From Nitrobacter hamburgensis X14 (lineage in GTDB: Bacteria; Pseudomonadota; Alphaproteobacteria; Rhizobiales; Xanthobacteraceae): DNA of 64,000 nucleotides. The position numbers and the translations under genes were made by a program. Under the pieces are notes generated by a model, which saw only the letters and a program-made list of their open reading frames with translations, searched no databases and was not told the origin of the DNA. Positions 31,989-40,732 of the stretch are shown here, piece after piece. The stretch is taken from positions 434,001 through 498,000 of the forward strand of contig NC_007964.1 in the NCBI RefSeq assembly GCF_000013885.1, written 5' to 3'. Each line of letters opens with the position of its first letter. Position 1 is the stretch's first letter.

Positions 31989-34004
31989 TCAAAACTCCCC
32001 GTGCAGCCGTCCGGAAAACACGTGCACCGGGCCGCGGTCGGCGTTGTAGGCGGGGTTGGCAATGAACTGATAGTCCGCAGTCAGCGTGAACTGCTTGTTG
32101 AGCGCATAGGCATAGTAAGCTTCCAGCACGCGCTCGTGGCGGTAGTTGAGCTGGCCATCGCCGACGAGAACGCCGAGGCCGCCGGCGGCGATGAAGTCGC
32201 GATGATCCCGTGACAGCGCGTTGATCGCGCCGCCGATGCCGATCACGTCGCCCGGCCGGCTCCAGCGCGTGCCCTTGATCGAGGTCCCGAGCGCGAGGCT
32301 GGCATCGATATCGGTGAACGCCATGATCTCGGTCTTGCCGTCGTTCCAGCTCCAGCGGCCGAACAGTCCGATGTCGTCGGTGACCGCCTGCTCGATATTG
32401 ACGACGTAACCGTACTTGATGCGGCCGGTGCGGGTCTGCGCGATGTCGAGATTGAAAGCGGGATTGTTCAGCGTGTCGCGATAACTGCCCATATAGGCGC
32501 TGTTGAGCCAGCCGATGGTGCGGAGCTTGCCGGGCTGGCCCAGCAGCGAATAGCGCGTTTCCAGTTCCAGCACATACTCGCCGCGCCGGAACAGGCGGGT
32601 GTCGAAGCTGTTCGCGTTCGATTCCGCGTCCATCAGAAAATAGCCGCCACGCAGCGCCCATTGTTTCTGGTTGAGCTCGGCGGTGACGCCGTAACTCAGT
32701 CCCAGCCTGTCGGCGGAATAGTCGAAGGCGCCGGGCGCCCACAGCGACCAGTTCATGAAGTCCGAGCGGGTATCCTTGGCATAGGCGTTGCCGTCGAACA
32801 CGTCGGTGACAGCGAACTTGCCGGCCTGGATCGTCAGCCGCGAGATGTCGGCTTTGCCCGCGAGTTGCGCCGGCCCGCTCGCCAGTTCTTCCTGCTCGCC
32901 GCCGAAGCCGAAGGTCTGGCGCACGAACAGCCGCGAGGTGTTGTAGTGCGGATAGGGGAAGTTGGACTTTTGCGCCTCGCCGCTTGGGAAGCCCGCGACT
33001 CCGACGGTGTCGCTGAGGCCGAAGCCCTGAAGCAGTTCGGGGTTGTAGTAGACTTCGCCGCCGTCCCAGAGCCGCGCGTTCAAGAACAGGCTGTTGCTCC
33101 AGGTTGCCTGATACTGCGCGCCCGGCGTCAGGCTGTTGGCGCCGCTGTAGGGCGCGCGGAACGCCGGGTAGCCCTGGCCGAGATAGGTTGTCTGGCCATG
33201 AATCTCCCAGCGATCGGATTCAGGATCGGTCAGGGACTTCAGCGAGAGATCGGCTATGCCGGCCGACCCGCCGAGCTTGCGGTTGAGGCCGACGCGAATC
33301 GAATGCATGTCCATCGTCGCGGCGTATTGCGCGGCCGATGGAAACTGAACGTTCGTCTTGTCGAACCGGTAGTAAAGATATTCCAGCCGCGCGCTCCAAC
33401 TTGGCGTGAAGGCGTATTCAAGCCCCGCGCCGGCTGCCCAGCCAAGGCGCATGTCCAGCGCCTTCTCCTGATCGCCCGACGGCAGATCGTTCAGGTAGCG
33501 CTCGCCGGCAAAGGCGAGACCGCCGCTGGCATAGGTCAGCCATGGACCCGTGGCGTAGCCGATCCGGCCGCGCGCCGATCCGATGAAATCCCACTGCTGC
33601 GTGACGGCGGAGCGTGCGGTCGCGAGCTTTGAGACGTCCGAATTGGACTCGATGTAGTTCGGAAACGAGATGTCGGCTTCGAGGCCGAGCAGCAGTCCCG
33701 AGGGAAGCTGGATGTTGTAGCCGGCCTGAACGCCACTGATAATGCCGCCGTAATCGTTGCGGCCGGTGGTCGACGCAGGATCGACGAGCGTTGCTGTGGA
33801 TCGGCCGCCGCCGAACCCGGCATGGGCGCCAAAATAGAGGCCGGTCCAGTCGATCACCGGGCGGGGCATGGCTTTGGTCGGCAGGAGGGATGCGCCGACA
33901 TCGGCGGCGACAGCCGAGCCGCCCAGCGCAAGCGCGCTCAAGGCCACGCCGGCCAGCACAACGTGCCTTCCGCGCCGCAGCCGGAATGGCCGGATGGCAC
34001 TCAT
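31989..34004 (-). CDS. Fused outer-membrane protein: Omp25-like barrel plus OprB-type porin
   Basis: 671 residues from the ATG at 34004; an upstream start at 34067 is less likely because the signal peptide (ALSALALGGSAVAAD) would then be buried. Residues about 45-255 look like an Omp25/Hbp2-type beta-barrel: WTGLYFGAHAGFGGG, GGIISGVQAGYNIQ, WSARLEYLYYRFD. Residues about 270-671 resemble carbohydrate-selective OprB porins: GKADISRLTIQAGKFAVTDVFDGN, and a final strand ending in Phe (HVFSGRLHGEF). Two barrels in one chain are seen in this bacterial family. Role: sugar or small-solute uptake, by inference. Confidence 0.85.
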   Translation of the reverse strand: MSAIRPFRLRRGRHVVLAGVALSALALGGSAVAADVGASLLPTKAMPRPVIDWTGLYFGAHAGFGGGRSTATLVDPASTTGRNDYGGIISGVQAGYNIQLPSGLLLGLEADISFPNYIESNSDVSKLATARSAVTQQWDFIGSARGRIGYATGPWLTYASGGLAFAGERYLNDLPSGDQEKALDMRLGWAAGAGLEYAFTPSWSARLEYLYYRFDKTNVQFPSAAQYAATMDMHSIRVGLNRKLGGSAGIADLSLKSLTDPESDRWEIHGQTTYLGQGYPAFRAPYSGANSLTPGAQYQATWSNSLFLNARLWDGGEVYYNPELLQGFGLSDTVGVAGFPSGEAQKSNFPYPHYNTSRLFVRQTFGFGGEQEELASGPAQLAGKADISRLTIQAGKFAVTDVFDGNAYAKDTRSDFMNWSLWAPGAFDYSADRLGLSYGVTAELNQKQWALRGGYFLMDAESNANSFDTRLFRRGEYVLELETRYSLLGQPGKLRTIGWLNSAYMGSYRDTLNNPAFNLDIAQTRTGRIKYGYVVNIEQAVTDDIGLFGRWSWNDGKTEIMAFTDIDASLALGTSIKGTRWSRPGDVIGIGGAINALSRDHRDFIAAGGLGVLVGDGQLNYRHERVLEAYYAYALNKQFTLTADYQFIANPAYNADRGPVHVFSGRLHGEF

Positions 34005-34388
34005 CGGACCGTCCGCTTGGACTGGCAAGTTCCCGTATTGGTCATCTATCGCACCGTTCGCTCGCAACGCGTCACCTGGTTCCCTCGGTCCGCACGGCGA
34101 TCGCCGATCCGCGACCGTTTGATAGCGCCATTTCTCTCGTCCATCTGCCTCGGATCAGGTCCATGTGGGATTATTCCCGATTATTACTGCAACTAATTCG
34201 CAATTGTAACTGTGTGGACAGGAGGACTGCTCATCCCATTGCCTGATGACGCCAGCGCGACAGCGGTCGGATGGCTGTCGCGCCAGTACCTGCGAGGATC
34301 GCGTGAGGGACGTGGGCGAAACGACTTGCCCGAGGACGGGACAGCCCGGCCGCGGCGGCCGTAGTCGTCGGGATAGTTGCCGCGACGG
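34005..34388. other. Gap between porin and creatininase-family gene
   Basis: About 380 bases with the porin promoter. A leftward frame near 34230-34390 is Arg/Gly-rich and looks like degenerate sequence rather than a gene. The AT-rich stretch around 34160-34215 is the best candidate for the promoter. Confidence 0.35.
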
Positions 34389-35207
34389 TCAGGCGCGACC
34401 GCGTGGGCCGTCTGTCAGCACCGCCGGATCGAACCTCGCCATGTCGGCCAGTAATTCGCAGAACGCACGCGCGCCGTGCTCGAGCAGCCGCTCGCCCTTT
34501 TCCGCGGAGGCCTGTGTCGCATCGCCCACGGCGCCGCTCGGGTGAAGGTCCTGCGTCTGCCACGCAAACGGCGCGGGCCGTTGCGTGCCCAGCCAGCGAT
34601 AGATCTTCTCGATCGCGATGCTCGCGGGGTGGAAGTCGGCGATGCTGTCGCGGCGCACTTGTTCCGGGTAGCGCGCCAGCATGATCGAGGTCTCAATGGC
34701 GCCGCCGTGAATGCCGTGGCGCAATTCCTGTGCATCGAACAGGCCATCCGGCACGCCGAAGCGCGACCATGCGGTGGTGACCGCGAGCATCCGATGCCGC
34801 GCGCGCAGATCCTGCGCCACCATCGTCATCGCCGCGCTGTTGCCGCCGTGACTCGACACCATCACGATCTTTCTGATTCCGGTCCGCGCCACGTCTTCAC
34901 CGAGCGCGGTCCAGGCCTTGAGCGCCGCTTCGTTGGTCAGCGTTTGCGTGCCCGGAAAATCGGTGTGCTCGGTGGAAATGCCGATCGGCTGCACCGGCAG
35001 AAAATTCGCGGGGATATCCTGCGGCAGCAGCTCACGGACGCGCGCGAGATAGGCTTCCGCGATCAACACGTCGGTCGTGAGCGGCAGATGCGGCCCGTGC
35101 TGCTCGGTCGCCGCCAGCGGCAGCACCGCAATCCAGTTCGCGGCGGTCTCCGGCGGCACACCGGGCCGGTAGATGGCGGACCAGTCGAAAGGGGGCGTGC
35201 GGGTCAT
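34389..35207 (-). CDS. Creatininase-family amidohydrolase
   Basis: 272 residues of the creatininase/MftE/ArfB family of metal-dependent amide hydrolases. Metal-binding motifs are present: LPLAATEQHGPHLPLTTD (Glu, His, Asp) and SSHGGNSAAM; a further HGIHGGAIETS carries the late Glu/His. Substrates in this family include creatinine, formamidopyrimidines and peptide precursors, so no specific reaction can be given. It is divergent from the ABC transporter operon at 35440-39113, which may import its substrate or a related one. Confidence 0.88.
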   Translation of the reverse strand: MTRTPPFDWSAIYRPGVPPETAANWIAVLPLAATEQHGPHLPLTTDVLIAEAYLARVRELLPQDIPANFLPVQPIGISTEHTDFPGTQTLTNEAALKAWTALGEDVARTGIRKIVMVSSHGGNSAAMTMVAQDLRARHRMLAVTTAWSRFGVPDGLFDAQELRHGIHGGAIETSIMLARYPEQVRRDSIADFHPASIAIEKIYRWLGTQRPAPFAWQTQDLHPSGAVGDATQASAEKGERLLEHGARAFCELLADMARFDPAVLTDGPRGRA

Positions 35208-35243
35208 CGTGCGCAGCGTTTCATCGAGTCGAAATGCAGGTTA

Positions 35244-35346
35244 TAGCGTTTTCGAGCGAAGTGGATACCGGTTCGCGTTAAGAAAACGCGTCAGATCAAA
35301 ATCATAGAGCCCCGCTTCTGATTTCATCAGAAGCGGAAAGGCTCTA
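35244..35346. repeat. Palindromic repeat, family A (copy 5)
   Basis: TATAGCGTTTTCGAGCGAAG to AAAGGCTCTA, between the creatininase-family gene and the ABC operon, so promoters of both lie within or beside it. Confidence 0.9.
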
Positions 35347-35439
35347 GGTTGTCGTGTCCGATTGACCGCGGCCGAATCTGAAGAATTCGCGCCGATCCGG
35401 TCGCTTCCTATCATGGGCCGGAACGATCGAGGGAGTCCA

Positions 35440-36465
35440 ATGATGCGCCTTGCCCTTTCGCTGCGAACGTTGACGGCCGGACTGGTGCTGGCGCTCGGCC
35501 TTGCCGGACCGGCCACGGCCGAGCCGGCGCTGGACAAGGTCTCCTTTGGCACGAATTGGGTCGCCGAGGGCGAGCATGGCGGCTTCTTTCAGGCGCTGGC
35601 CGACGGCACTTACAAAAAATATGGTCTGGACGTGAAGATCGTGCCGGGTGGCCCCAACGTGAACAACCGGGTGCTCCTGATCTCCGGCAAGCTCGATTTC
35701 TTCATGACCGCGAATACCTTGCAGTCGTTCGACGCGGTGGCCAACAACGTGCCGGTCGTCGCGGTCGCCGCGATGTTCCAGAAGGACCCACAGGTTTTTC
35801 TCGCGCACCCGGAATCGAAGGTGACAAAAATCGAGGACCTGAAGCCACTCACGCTGTTCGTGTCAAAGGAAGGGATCGCGAGCTATTTCCAGTGGCTCAA
35901 ATCCGAGTATGGATTCAGCGGGGAGAAGGTCAAACCCTACACCTTCAACGCCCAGCCGTTTCTCGCCGACAGGAAAAGCGCGATGCAGGGCTATGTCACC
36001 TCGGAGCCGTTCGCGGTGGAGAAGCGGGCGGGCTTCAAGCCGACCGTGATCCTGCTCGCTGATGCCGGATTCAACCCGTATTCGACCCTGATCGAAACCC
36101 GCCGCGATCTGGTCGAGAACAAGCAGGATCTGGTGCAGCGCTTCGTCGACGCCTCGATCGTCGGTTGGTATACCTACCTGTACGGCGACAACACCGCCGG
36201 TAATGCCATGATCAAGAAGCTCAATCCCGAAATGACCGACGACCTCCTGGCCTATTCGGTGGCGAAGATGCGGAAGTATGGCATCGTCGATTCCGGCGAT
36301 TCCTTGCGTGACGGCATCGGCGCCATGAGCGATGCGCGCTATGCGAGCTTCTTCGACAAGATGGTGCGGGCGGGGGTGGTGCGCCGGGACATCGATTTTC
36401 GCAAGGCCTACACGCTACGGTTCGTCAACAAGGGCGTCGGCCTCGACTTGCGGCCCAAGAATTAG
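35440..36465 (+). CDS. ABC transporter substrate-binding protein, NMT1/SsuA-like
   Basis: 341 residues. The signal peptide ends near LAGPATAEP. The periplasmic two-lobed domain follows: VSFGTNWVAEGEHGGFFQAL, GLDVKIVPGGPNVNNRVLL, a pattern of the NitT/TauT group that binds nitrate, sulfonates, pyrimidine precursors or aromatic acids. ATG 35440 (tandem ATGATG) has GGGAG upstream. It leads an operon with ATPase, permease and a 2-hydroxyacid dehydrogenase. The ligand cannot be read from sequence. Confidence 0.92.
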   Translation: MMRLALSLRTLTAGLVLALGLAGPATAEPALDKVSFGTNWVAEGEHGGFFQALADGTYKKYGLDVKIVPGGPNVNNRVLLISGKLDFFMTANTLQSFDAVANNVPVVAVAAMFQKDPQVFLAHPESKVTKIEDLKPLTLFVSKEGIASYFQWLKSEYGFSGEKVKPYTFNAQPFLADRKSAMQGYVTSEPFAVEKRAGFKPTVILLADAGFNPYSTLIETRRDLVENKQDLVQRFVDASIVGWYTYLYGDNTAGNAMIKKLNPEMTDDLLAYSVAKMRKYGIVDSGDSLRDGIGAMSDARYASFFDKMVRAGVVRRDIDFRKAYTLRFVNKGVGLDLRPKN

Positions 36466-36487
36466 AAAGCAATAGAGCCTCGCGTCG

Positions 36488-37294
36488 ATGACCGAATCCG
36501 CTTTAGCGCTGTCCAAAGCCGACACGGGTCCGCGCGCGGGAGACGCCGTGAGCCTGAAGGGTGTCACGAAACTCTATGATCGCGGCGTCGCGGCGCTGGG
36601 ACCGCTCGATTTCAATGTGCGTGACGGCGATTTCGTGTCGCTGCTCGGGCCGTCCGGCTGCGGGAAATCGACCGCGCTGCGGATCATCGCCGGGCTGAGC
36701 GCGCCGACGTCCGGCACGGTTCGTGTCGCCGGCGGCGGGCGCTCCATCGGCTTCGTGTTTCAGGAGCCGACGCTGATGCCATGGGCCAGCGTGCGCGACA
36801 ACGTGGCGCTGCCGCTGAAACTCGCGCACCGGCCGCGCACCGACATCGGCGGACACGTCGAGGCCGCGCTGGCGCGGGTGGGGCTCGCCGAATTCGCCGC
36901 GGCCTATCCGCGCCAACTGTCCGGCGGCATGAGGATGCGGGTATCGCTGGCGCGCGCGCTGGTCACAGACCCGGATATCCTTTTGATGGACGAACCGTTT
37001 GCGGCGCTCGACGAGATCACCCGCTTCCGCCTCAACAACGATCTGCTCGCGCTGTGGCGCGATTTGCGCAAGACCGTCATCTTCGTCACCCATTCGGTGT
37101 TCGAGTCGGTCTATCTCGCGCGCCGCGTAGTGGTGATGACGCCCCGTCCCGGCCGCATCAGCGCCGAGTACCGCATCGACACGGCCGAGCCGCGGGGCGA
37201 GGATTTCAGGACCTCGGCGGAATACGCCGCGTATTGCCGTGAAGTGTCGATCGGGCTGTCGCTGGCGACCGGCAAGGGAGCGCTCCGCCGATGA
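36488..37294 (+). CDS. ABC transporter ATPase, NitT/TauT type
   Basis: 268 residues. Walker A LLGPSGCGKSTALR (about 52-65), Q-loop GFVFQEPTLMPWASV, signature LSGGMRMRVSLARAL, Walker B DILLMDEPFAALDE and H-loop VTHSVFESVYLA are intact. The Q-loop with LMPW is typical of the SsuB/TauB group. Its 3' end overlaps the permease gene by four bases (ATGA), showing coupling. Confidence 0.95.
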   Translation: MTESALALSKADTGPRAGDAVSLKGVTKLYDRGVAALGPLDFNVRDGDFVSLLGPSGCGKSTALRIIAGLSAPTSGTVRVAGGGRSIGFVFQEPTLMPWASVRDNVALPLKLAHRPRTDIGGHVEAALARVGLAEFAAAYPRQLSGGMRMRVSLARALVTDPDILLMDEPFAALDEITRFRLNNDLLALWRDLRKTVIFVTHSVFESVYLARRVVVMTPRPGRISAEYRIDTAEPRGEDFRTSAEYAAYCREVSIGLSLATGKGALRR

Positions 37295-38130
37295 CGGTAT
37301 CCGGTTCATCGGCGGTGCCGATCGGCAGCGAGGCGTCGGAGCGCGATTCTCGAACATCGGCGGCACGCGTGCTGTTGCCGGTCGCCGTGCTCGCGGCCGG
37401 CGTTCTGGTGTGGGATCTGGTGGTGCGGATCAACGGGATTCCGCCCTATGTGCTGCCGGGCCCAATGCTGGTGGCGGCGACGCTGGTGCAGGACTGGCCG
37501 ATCCTGTGGCAATCACTGCTGACGACCTTGCTGACCACGGGGGAGGGCTTTGCCGCCGCAACTGTGGGCGGCGTCGCGCTGGCGCTGCTGTTCAACCAGT
37601 CGAAATGGCTGGAACATGCGCTGTTGCCTTATGCGATCATCCTGCAGGTCACGCCGGTGATCGCGATTGCGCCGCTGCTTTTGATCTACCTGCCGCAGCA
37701 GACCGCGGTGGTTGTCTGCGCCTGGATCGTCGCGTTCTTTCCGGTGCTGTCGAACACCACGCTCGGCCTTAATTCCGTGGACCGCAACCTCGCCGGGTTG
37801 TTCCAGCTCTATGGTGCCTCGCGGATGCAGACGCTGCGATATCTGAAACTGCCGGCGGCCCTGCCGTATATTCTCGGCGGATTGCGCATCGCCGGCGGCC
37901 TGTCTCTGATCGGCGCCGTGGTTGCGGAAATCGCGGCGGGTTCGGCCGGCGCGGGGTCGGGTCTCGCCTACAGAATTGCGGAGTCCGGCTACCGGCTCAA
38001 CATTCCGCGCATGTTCGCGGCGTTGTTGTTGCTCTCGGTGGCGGGCATCGTCATTTATATGTGTCTCGCGGCGGTATCGCATCTGATGTTGCGGCGCTGG
38101 CACGAAAGCGCGCTTGGGAAGGAAAACTGA
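37291..38130 (+). CDS. ABC transporter permease, NitT/TauT type
   Basis: 279 residues with six membrane helices after a polar N-terminus of about 25 residues. The EAA-type loop for ATPase contact is LFQLYGASRMQTLRYLKLPAALPYI. The stop overlaps the start of the next gene by one base (TGATG). With the preceding two genes it completes an importer. Confidence 0.94.
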   Translation: MTVSGSSAVPIGSEASERDSRTSAARVLLPVAVLAAGVLVWDLVVRINGIPPYVLPGPMLVAATLVQDWPILWQSLLTTLLTTGEGFAAATVGGVALALLFNQSKWLEHALLPYAIILQVTPVIAIAPLLLIYLPQQTAVVVCAWIVAFFPVLSNTTLGLNSVDRNLAGLFQLYGASRMQTLRYLKLPAALPYILGGLRIAGGLSLIGAVVAEIAAGSAGAGSGLAYRIAESGYRLNIPRMFAALLLLSVAGIVIYMCLAAVSHLMLRRWHESALGKEN

Positions 38131-39113
38131 TGGCCGCGCCTGTCTCCCCGGAAAAGATCGACCTGCTGGTGTACGGACCGCACAGGCCGATCGTCGACAA
38201 CGGTTTTACCGATCAGTTCGTGCTGCATCATTGCGAGAAGCAGGCCGATCTGGAACGCCTGACGCCCGCGGTCGCCGGGAAAATCCGCGGCATGGCCATC
38301 ACCGATTCCGTTCCTTGCCGTAGCACGGCGCAGACGCGCTTTCCAAAACTCGAGATCATGTCCTCCTTTGGAGTCGGCTACGACCACATCGATACGGATC
38401 ACGCGCGCGAACACAACATCGTCGTCACCAACACACCCGACGTCCTGACCGAGGAGGTCGCGGACGTCGCAATCGGCCTGCTGATCGCGACGTTGCGCGA
38501 ATTCGTCAAGGCGGATCGTTATGTGCGCGAGGGATTGTGGGCCACGCAGGACTTCCCCTTGAGCGCCGGCTCGCTGCGCGACCGCAAGGTCGGCATGGTC
38601 GGCATGGGCCGGATCGGTCAGGCGATCGCGCGGCGGCTCGATGCGGCGCGGGTGCCGGTTGTCTATCATGCGCGCAATCCAGCCGCGGGCGTGTCCTATC
38701 AGCACTATCCGAACCTGATCGAGATGGCGAAGGCGGTCGACACGTTGATTGTCATCACGCCCGGGGGCGCATCGACGCTGAAGATGATCGATGCCGATGT
38801 CCTGGCGGCGCTCGGGCCGCGCGGCGTCATCGTCAACATGGCGCGGGGCTCCGTCATTGACGAACCGGCGCTGATCCACGCGCTGAAGTCCGGCATCACC
38901 CTCGCGGCCGGTCTCGACGTGTTCGCCAATGAGCCGGACGTGCCGGAAGAACTGCGCGCGTTGCAGAATGTCGTGTTGTTGCCGCACATCGGTTCTGCGT
39001 CGGTGGTGACACGCGATGTGATGGACCAGCTTGTGGTCGATAATCTCAGGGCGTGGTTCGCCGGCAAGCCGCCGCTGACGCCGGTTCCGGAGACGCCGGT
39101 GGAGGGACGCTAG
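38130..39113 (+). CDS. D-isomer-specific 2-hydroxyacid dehydrogenase
   Basis: 327 residues, NAD(P)H-dependent reduction of 2-oxoacids such as glyoxylate or hydroxypyruvate. The Rossmann motif is VGMVGMGRIGQAIARR. The catalytic Arg/Glu/His set is seen in NMARGSVIDEPALIHAL, LDVFANEPDVPEEL and VVLLPHIGSAS. The start overlaps the permease stop by one base. Placing a 2-oxoacid reductase in a transporter operon suggests the imported compound is, or gives, an alpha-keto or hydroxy acid. Confidence 0.93.
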   Translation: MAAPVSPEKIDLLVYGPHRPIVDNGFTDQFVLHHCEKQADLERLTPAVAGKIRGMAITDSVPCRSTAQTRFPKLEIMSSFGVGYDHIDTDHAREHNIVVTNTPDVLTEEVADVAIGLLIATLREFVKADRYVREGLWATQDFPLSAGSLRDRKVGMVGMGRIGQAIARRLDAARVPVVYHARNPAAGVSYQHYPNLIEMAKAVDTLIVITPGGASTLKMIDADVLAALGPRGVIVNMARGSVIDEPALIHALKSGITLAAGLDVFANEPDVPEELRALQNVVLLPHIGSASVVTRDVMDQLVVDNLRAWFAGKPPLTPVPETPVEGR

Positions 39114-39114
39114 T

Positions 39115-39837
39115 ATGCGTTGTCCGGACGACAGCACGCAGGCATGGCGGAAACGGGGGGTTGTCCTCGCCACTGTGGTGATGCTGACGACCGGCGGATC
39201 GGTCGCATCGGCGCAGAACGCATCCACCTTGAAAAAGGACATGATCGGACAGTGGGAGCTGTCGACCACCGAACGCAGCAAGACCTGCGTCGTGACGCTC
39301 ACCGGCGATCCATCGCCGCAGGGTCTCAAGCTCGATCTTGAACCGGGCTGCGCGGCGGCGCTGCCGTTCACGAAGGACATCGCGGTCTGGACTGTCGCCG
39401 GCCTCGATATCGTGCGCTTGCAGACCGCCAGCGGAGAACCAGTGATCGATTTCACCGAAGTCGAAAGCGGCATTTTCGAAGGCCGACGGGAAAATGAGGG
39501 CATCTACATCCTGCAAAATCTCGCCGAGGCCCGCTCGCTCGCTAGATCGATGGATCAGATGATCGGCGACTGGGCGTTCGTCCGCGGCAACGGTCAGGCG
39601 ATATGCGGCATAACGTTGACCAATACCGAAGTCCCGCCTGACAATTTCCAGGCCTTCCTTAAACCGAAATGCGATCCGGCGATCGCCGGCTTCAAGCCCG
39701 AGGCCTGGCGGCTCGAGCGCGGCGAAATCCTGCTGATGTCGGCGAGCGGCGAAACCTGGCACTTCCAGGCCGACGACAACGCGCAGTGGCGGCTCGTTCC
39801 CGACAGTGCCAATCCGCTGATTCTTGTGAGGCAGTAA
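39115..39837 (+). CDS. Exported protein with two AprI/Inh (Omp19-like) inhibitor domains
   Basis: 240 residues. The signal peptide ends near GGSVASAQN. Two similar domains follow, starting at MIGQWELSTTERSKTCVVTL (about residue 43) and MIGDWAFVRGNGQAICGITL (about 147), each with one cysteine pair and a closing WHF or VRL segment. This is the fold of the AprI/Inh metalloprotease inhibitors and Brucella Omp19. No lipobox is seen, so it is likely periplasmic and not a lipoprotein. It starts one base after the dehydrogenase stop. Confidence 0.85.
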   Translation: MRCPDDSTQAWRKRGVVLATVVMLTTGGSVASAQNASTLKKDMIGQWELSTTERSKTCVVTLTGDPSPQGLKLDLEPGCAAALPFTKDIAVWTVAGLDIVRLQTASGEPVIDFTEVESGIFEGRRENEGIYILQNLAEARSLARSMDQMIGDWAFVRGNGQAICGITLTNTEVPPDNFQAFLKPKCDPAIAGFKPEAWRLERGEILLMSASGETWHFQADDNAQWRLVPDSANPLILVRQ

Positions 39838-39892
39838 GCGCTGGCGCGTGCTGCGTTCGAATCCGAAAGCTCTACTGCCCGCCGCCAACCCG

Positions 39893-40669
39893 CTAAATCA
39901 GCCGCAGCCCTTTCAGGCTGGCGTGGCCGTTCTTGCCGACGATGATGTGGTCGTGCACGGAAATCCCGAGCGGCTTCGAAATGTCGATAATCGATTTGGT
40001 CATCTGGATGTCGGCCTGCGACGGCGTCGGATCGCCGGAGGGGTGATTGTGCACCATGATGATTGCGGTCGCCGATAGTTCGAGCGCGCGCTTGACGACC
40101 TCGCGCGGATAGACCGGCGTGTGATCGACGGTGCCGACCTGCTGCAATTCGTCCACGATAAGCTGGTTGCGTTTGTCGAGGAACAGGATGCGGAACTGCT
40201 CCTTGTCGGCGAAGGCCATCGAGGCCCGGCAATAGTCGATCACCGCGGTCCATGACGACAGCATCGTCCGCGGCTTCAGTTGTCCCTTGGCAACGCGGCT
40301 GGCGGTCGCCGCGATCAGCTTGATCTCGATGATCGCCGCTTCGCCGAGCCCGCTGATCTCGCGGAGCCGGGCATCGGGCGCATGAACCACCTCGGCGAAC
40401 GATCCGAATCGGCCGATCAGGGACTTGGCCAGCGGCTTGACGTCGCGGCGGGGCAGCGCGCGAAACAGCACCATTTCGAGCAATTCGTAATCGCTGAGCG
40501 CATCCGGTCCGGCGTCGCGGAATCGTTCCCGCAGCCGCTCGCGATGGCCGTGATAATGCGGCGCTTCGGCAAATCCTGCGGGGTTGTCGGCATCTGCGGG
40601 CATTGGGCGCGGCGGACCATTTCTTGGCTCCCGCAACCTTGCCGCGGCCGGCGGCATTTGCAACCCCAA
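39893..40669 (-). CDS. radC: RadC-family JAMM-domain protein
   Basis: 258 residues. The N-terminal UPF0758 helix-hairpin-helix region (ALSDYELLEMVLFRALPRRD) precedes a JAB/MPN domain (about 140-258) with the metal-binding motif HNHPSGDPTPSQAD. Named RadC, although a DNA-repair role in vivo is disputed for the family. An ATG at 40603 is an alternative start. It lies downstream of map on the same strand with a 60-base gap. Confidence 0.94.
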   Translation of the reverse strand: MGLQMPPAAARLREPRNGPPRPMPADADNPAGFAEAPHYHGHRERLRERFRDAGPDALSDYELLEMVLFRALPRRDVKPLAKSLIGRFGSFAEVVHAPDARLREISGLGEAAIIEIKLIAATASRVAKGQLKPRTMLSSWTAVIDYCRASMAFADKEQFRILFLDKRNQLIVDELQQVGTVDHTPVYPREVVKRALELSATAIIMVHNHPSGDPTPSQADIQMTKSIIDISKPLGISVHDHIIVGKNGHASLKGLRLI

Positions 40670-40732
40670 TTCACCGGATGCCGGTTACGAAAGCCTGTGC
40701 GCTCCGGCGCGATCTTCGCCGGGGCTCGAGGT

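Noticed and set aside
34231..34563. 110-codon leftward frame upstream of the porin gene
   Set aside because: Mostly overlaps the creatininase-family gene in the wrong frame; the rest is low-complexity Arg/Gly/Pro.
39850..39885. GTTCGAATCC, resembling a tRNA T-loop
   Set aside because: No pairing T-stem, acceptor stem or anticodon arm around it.
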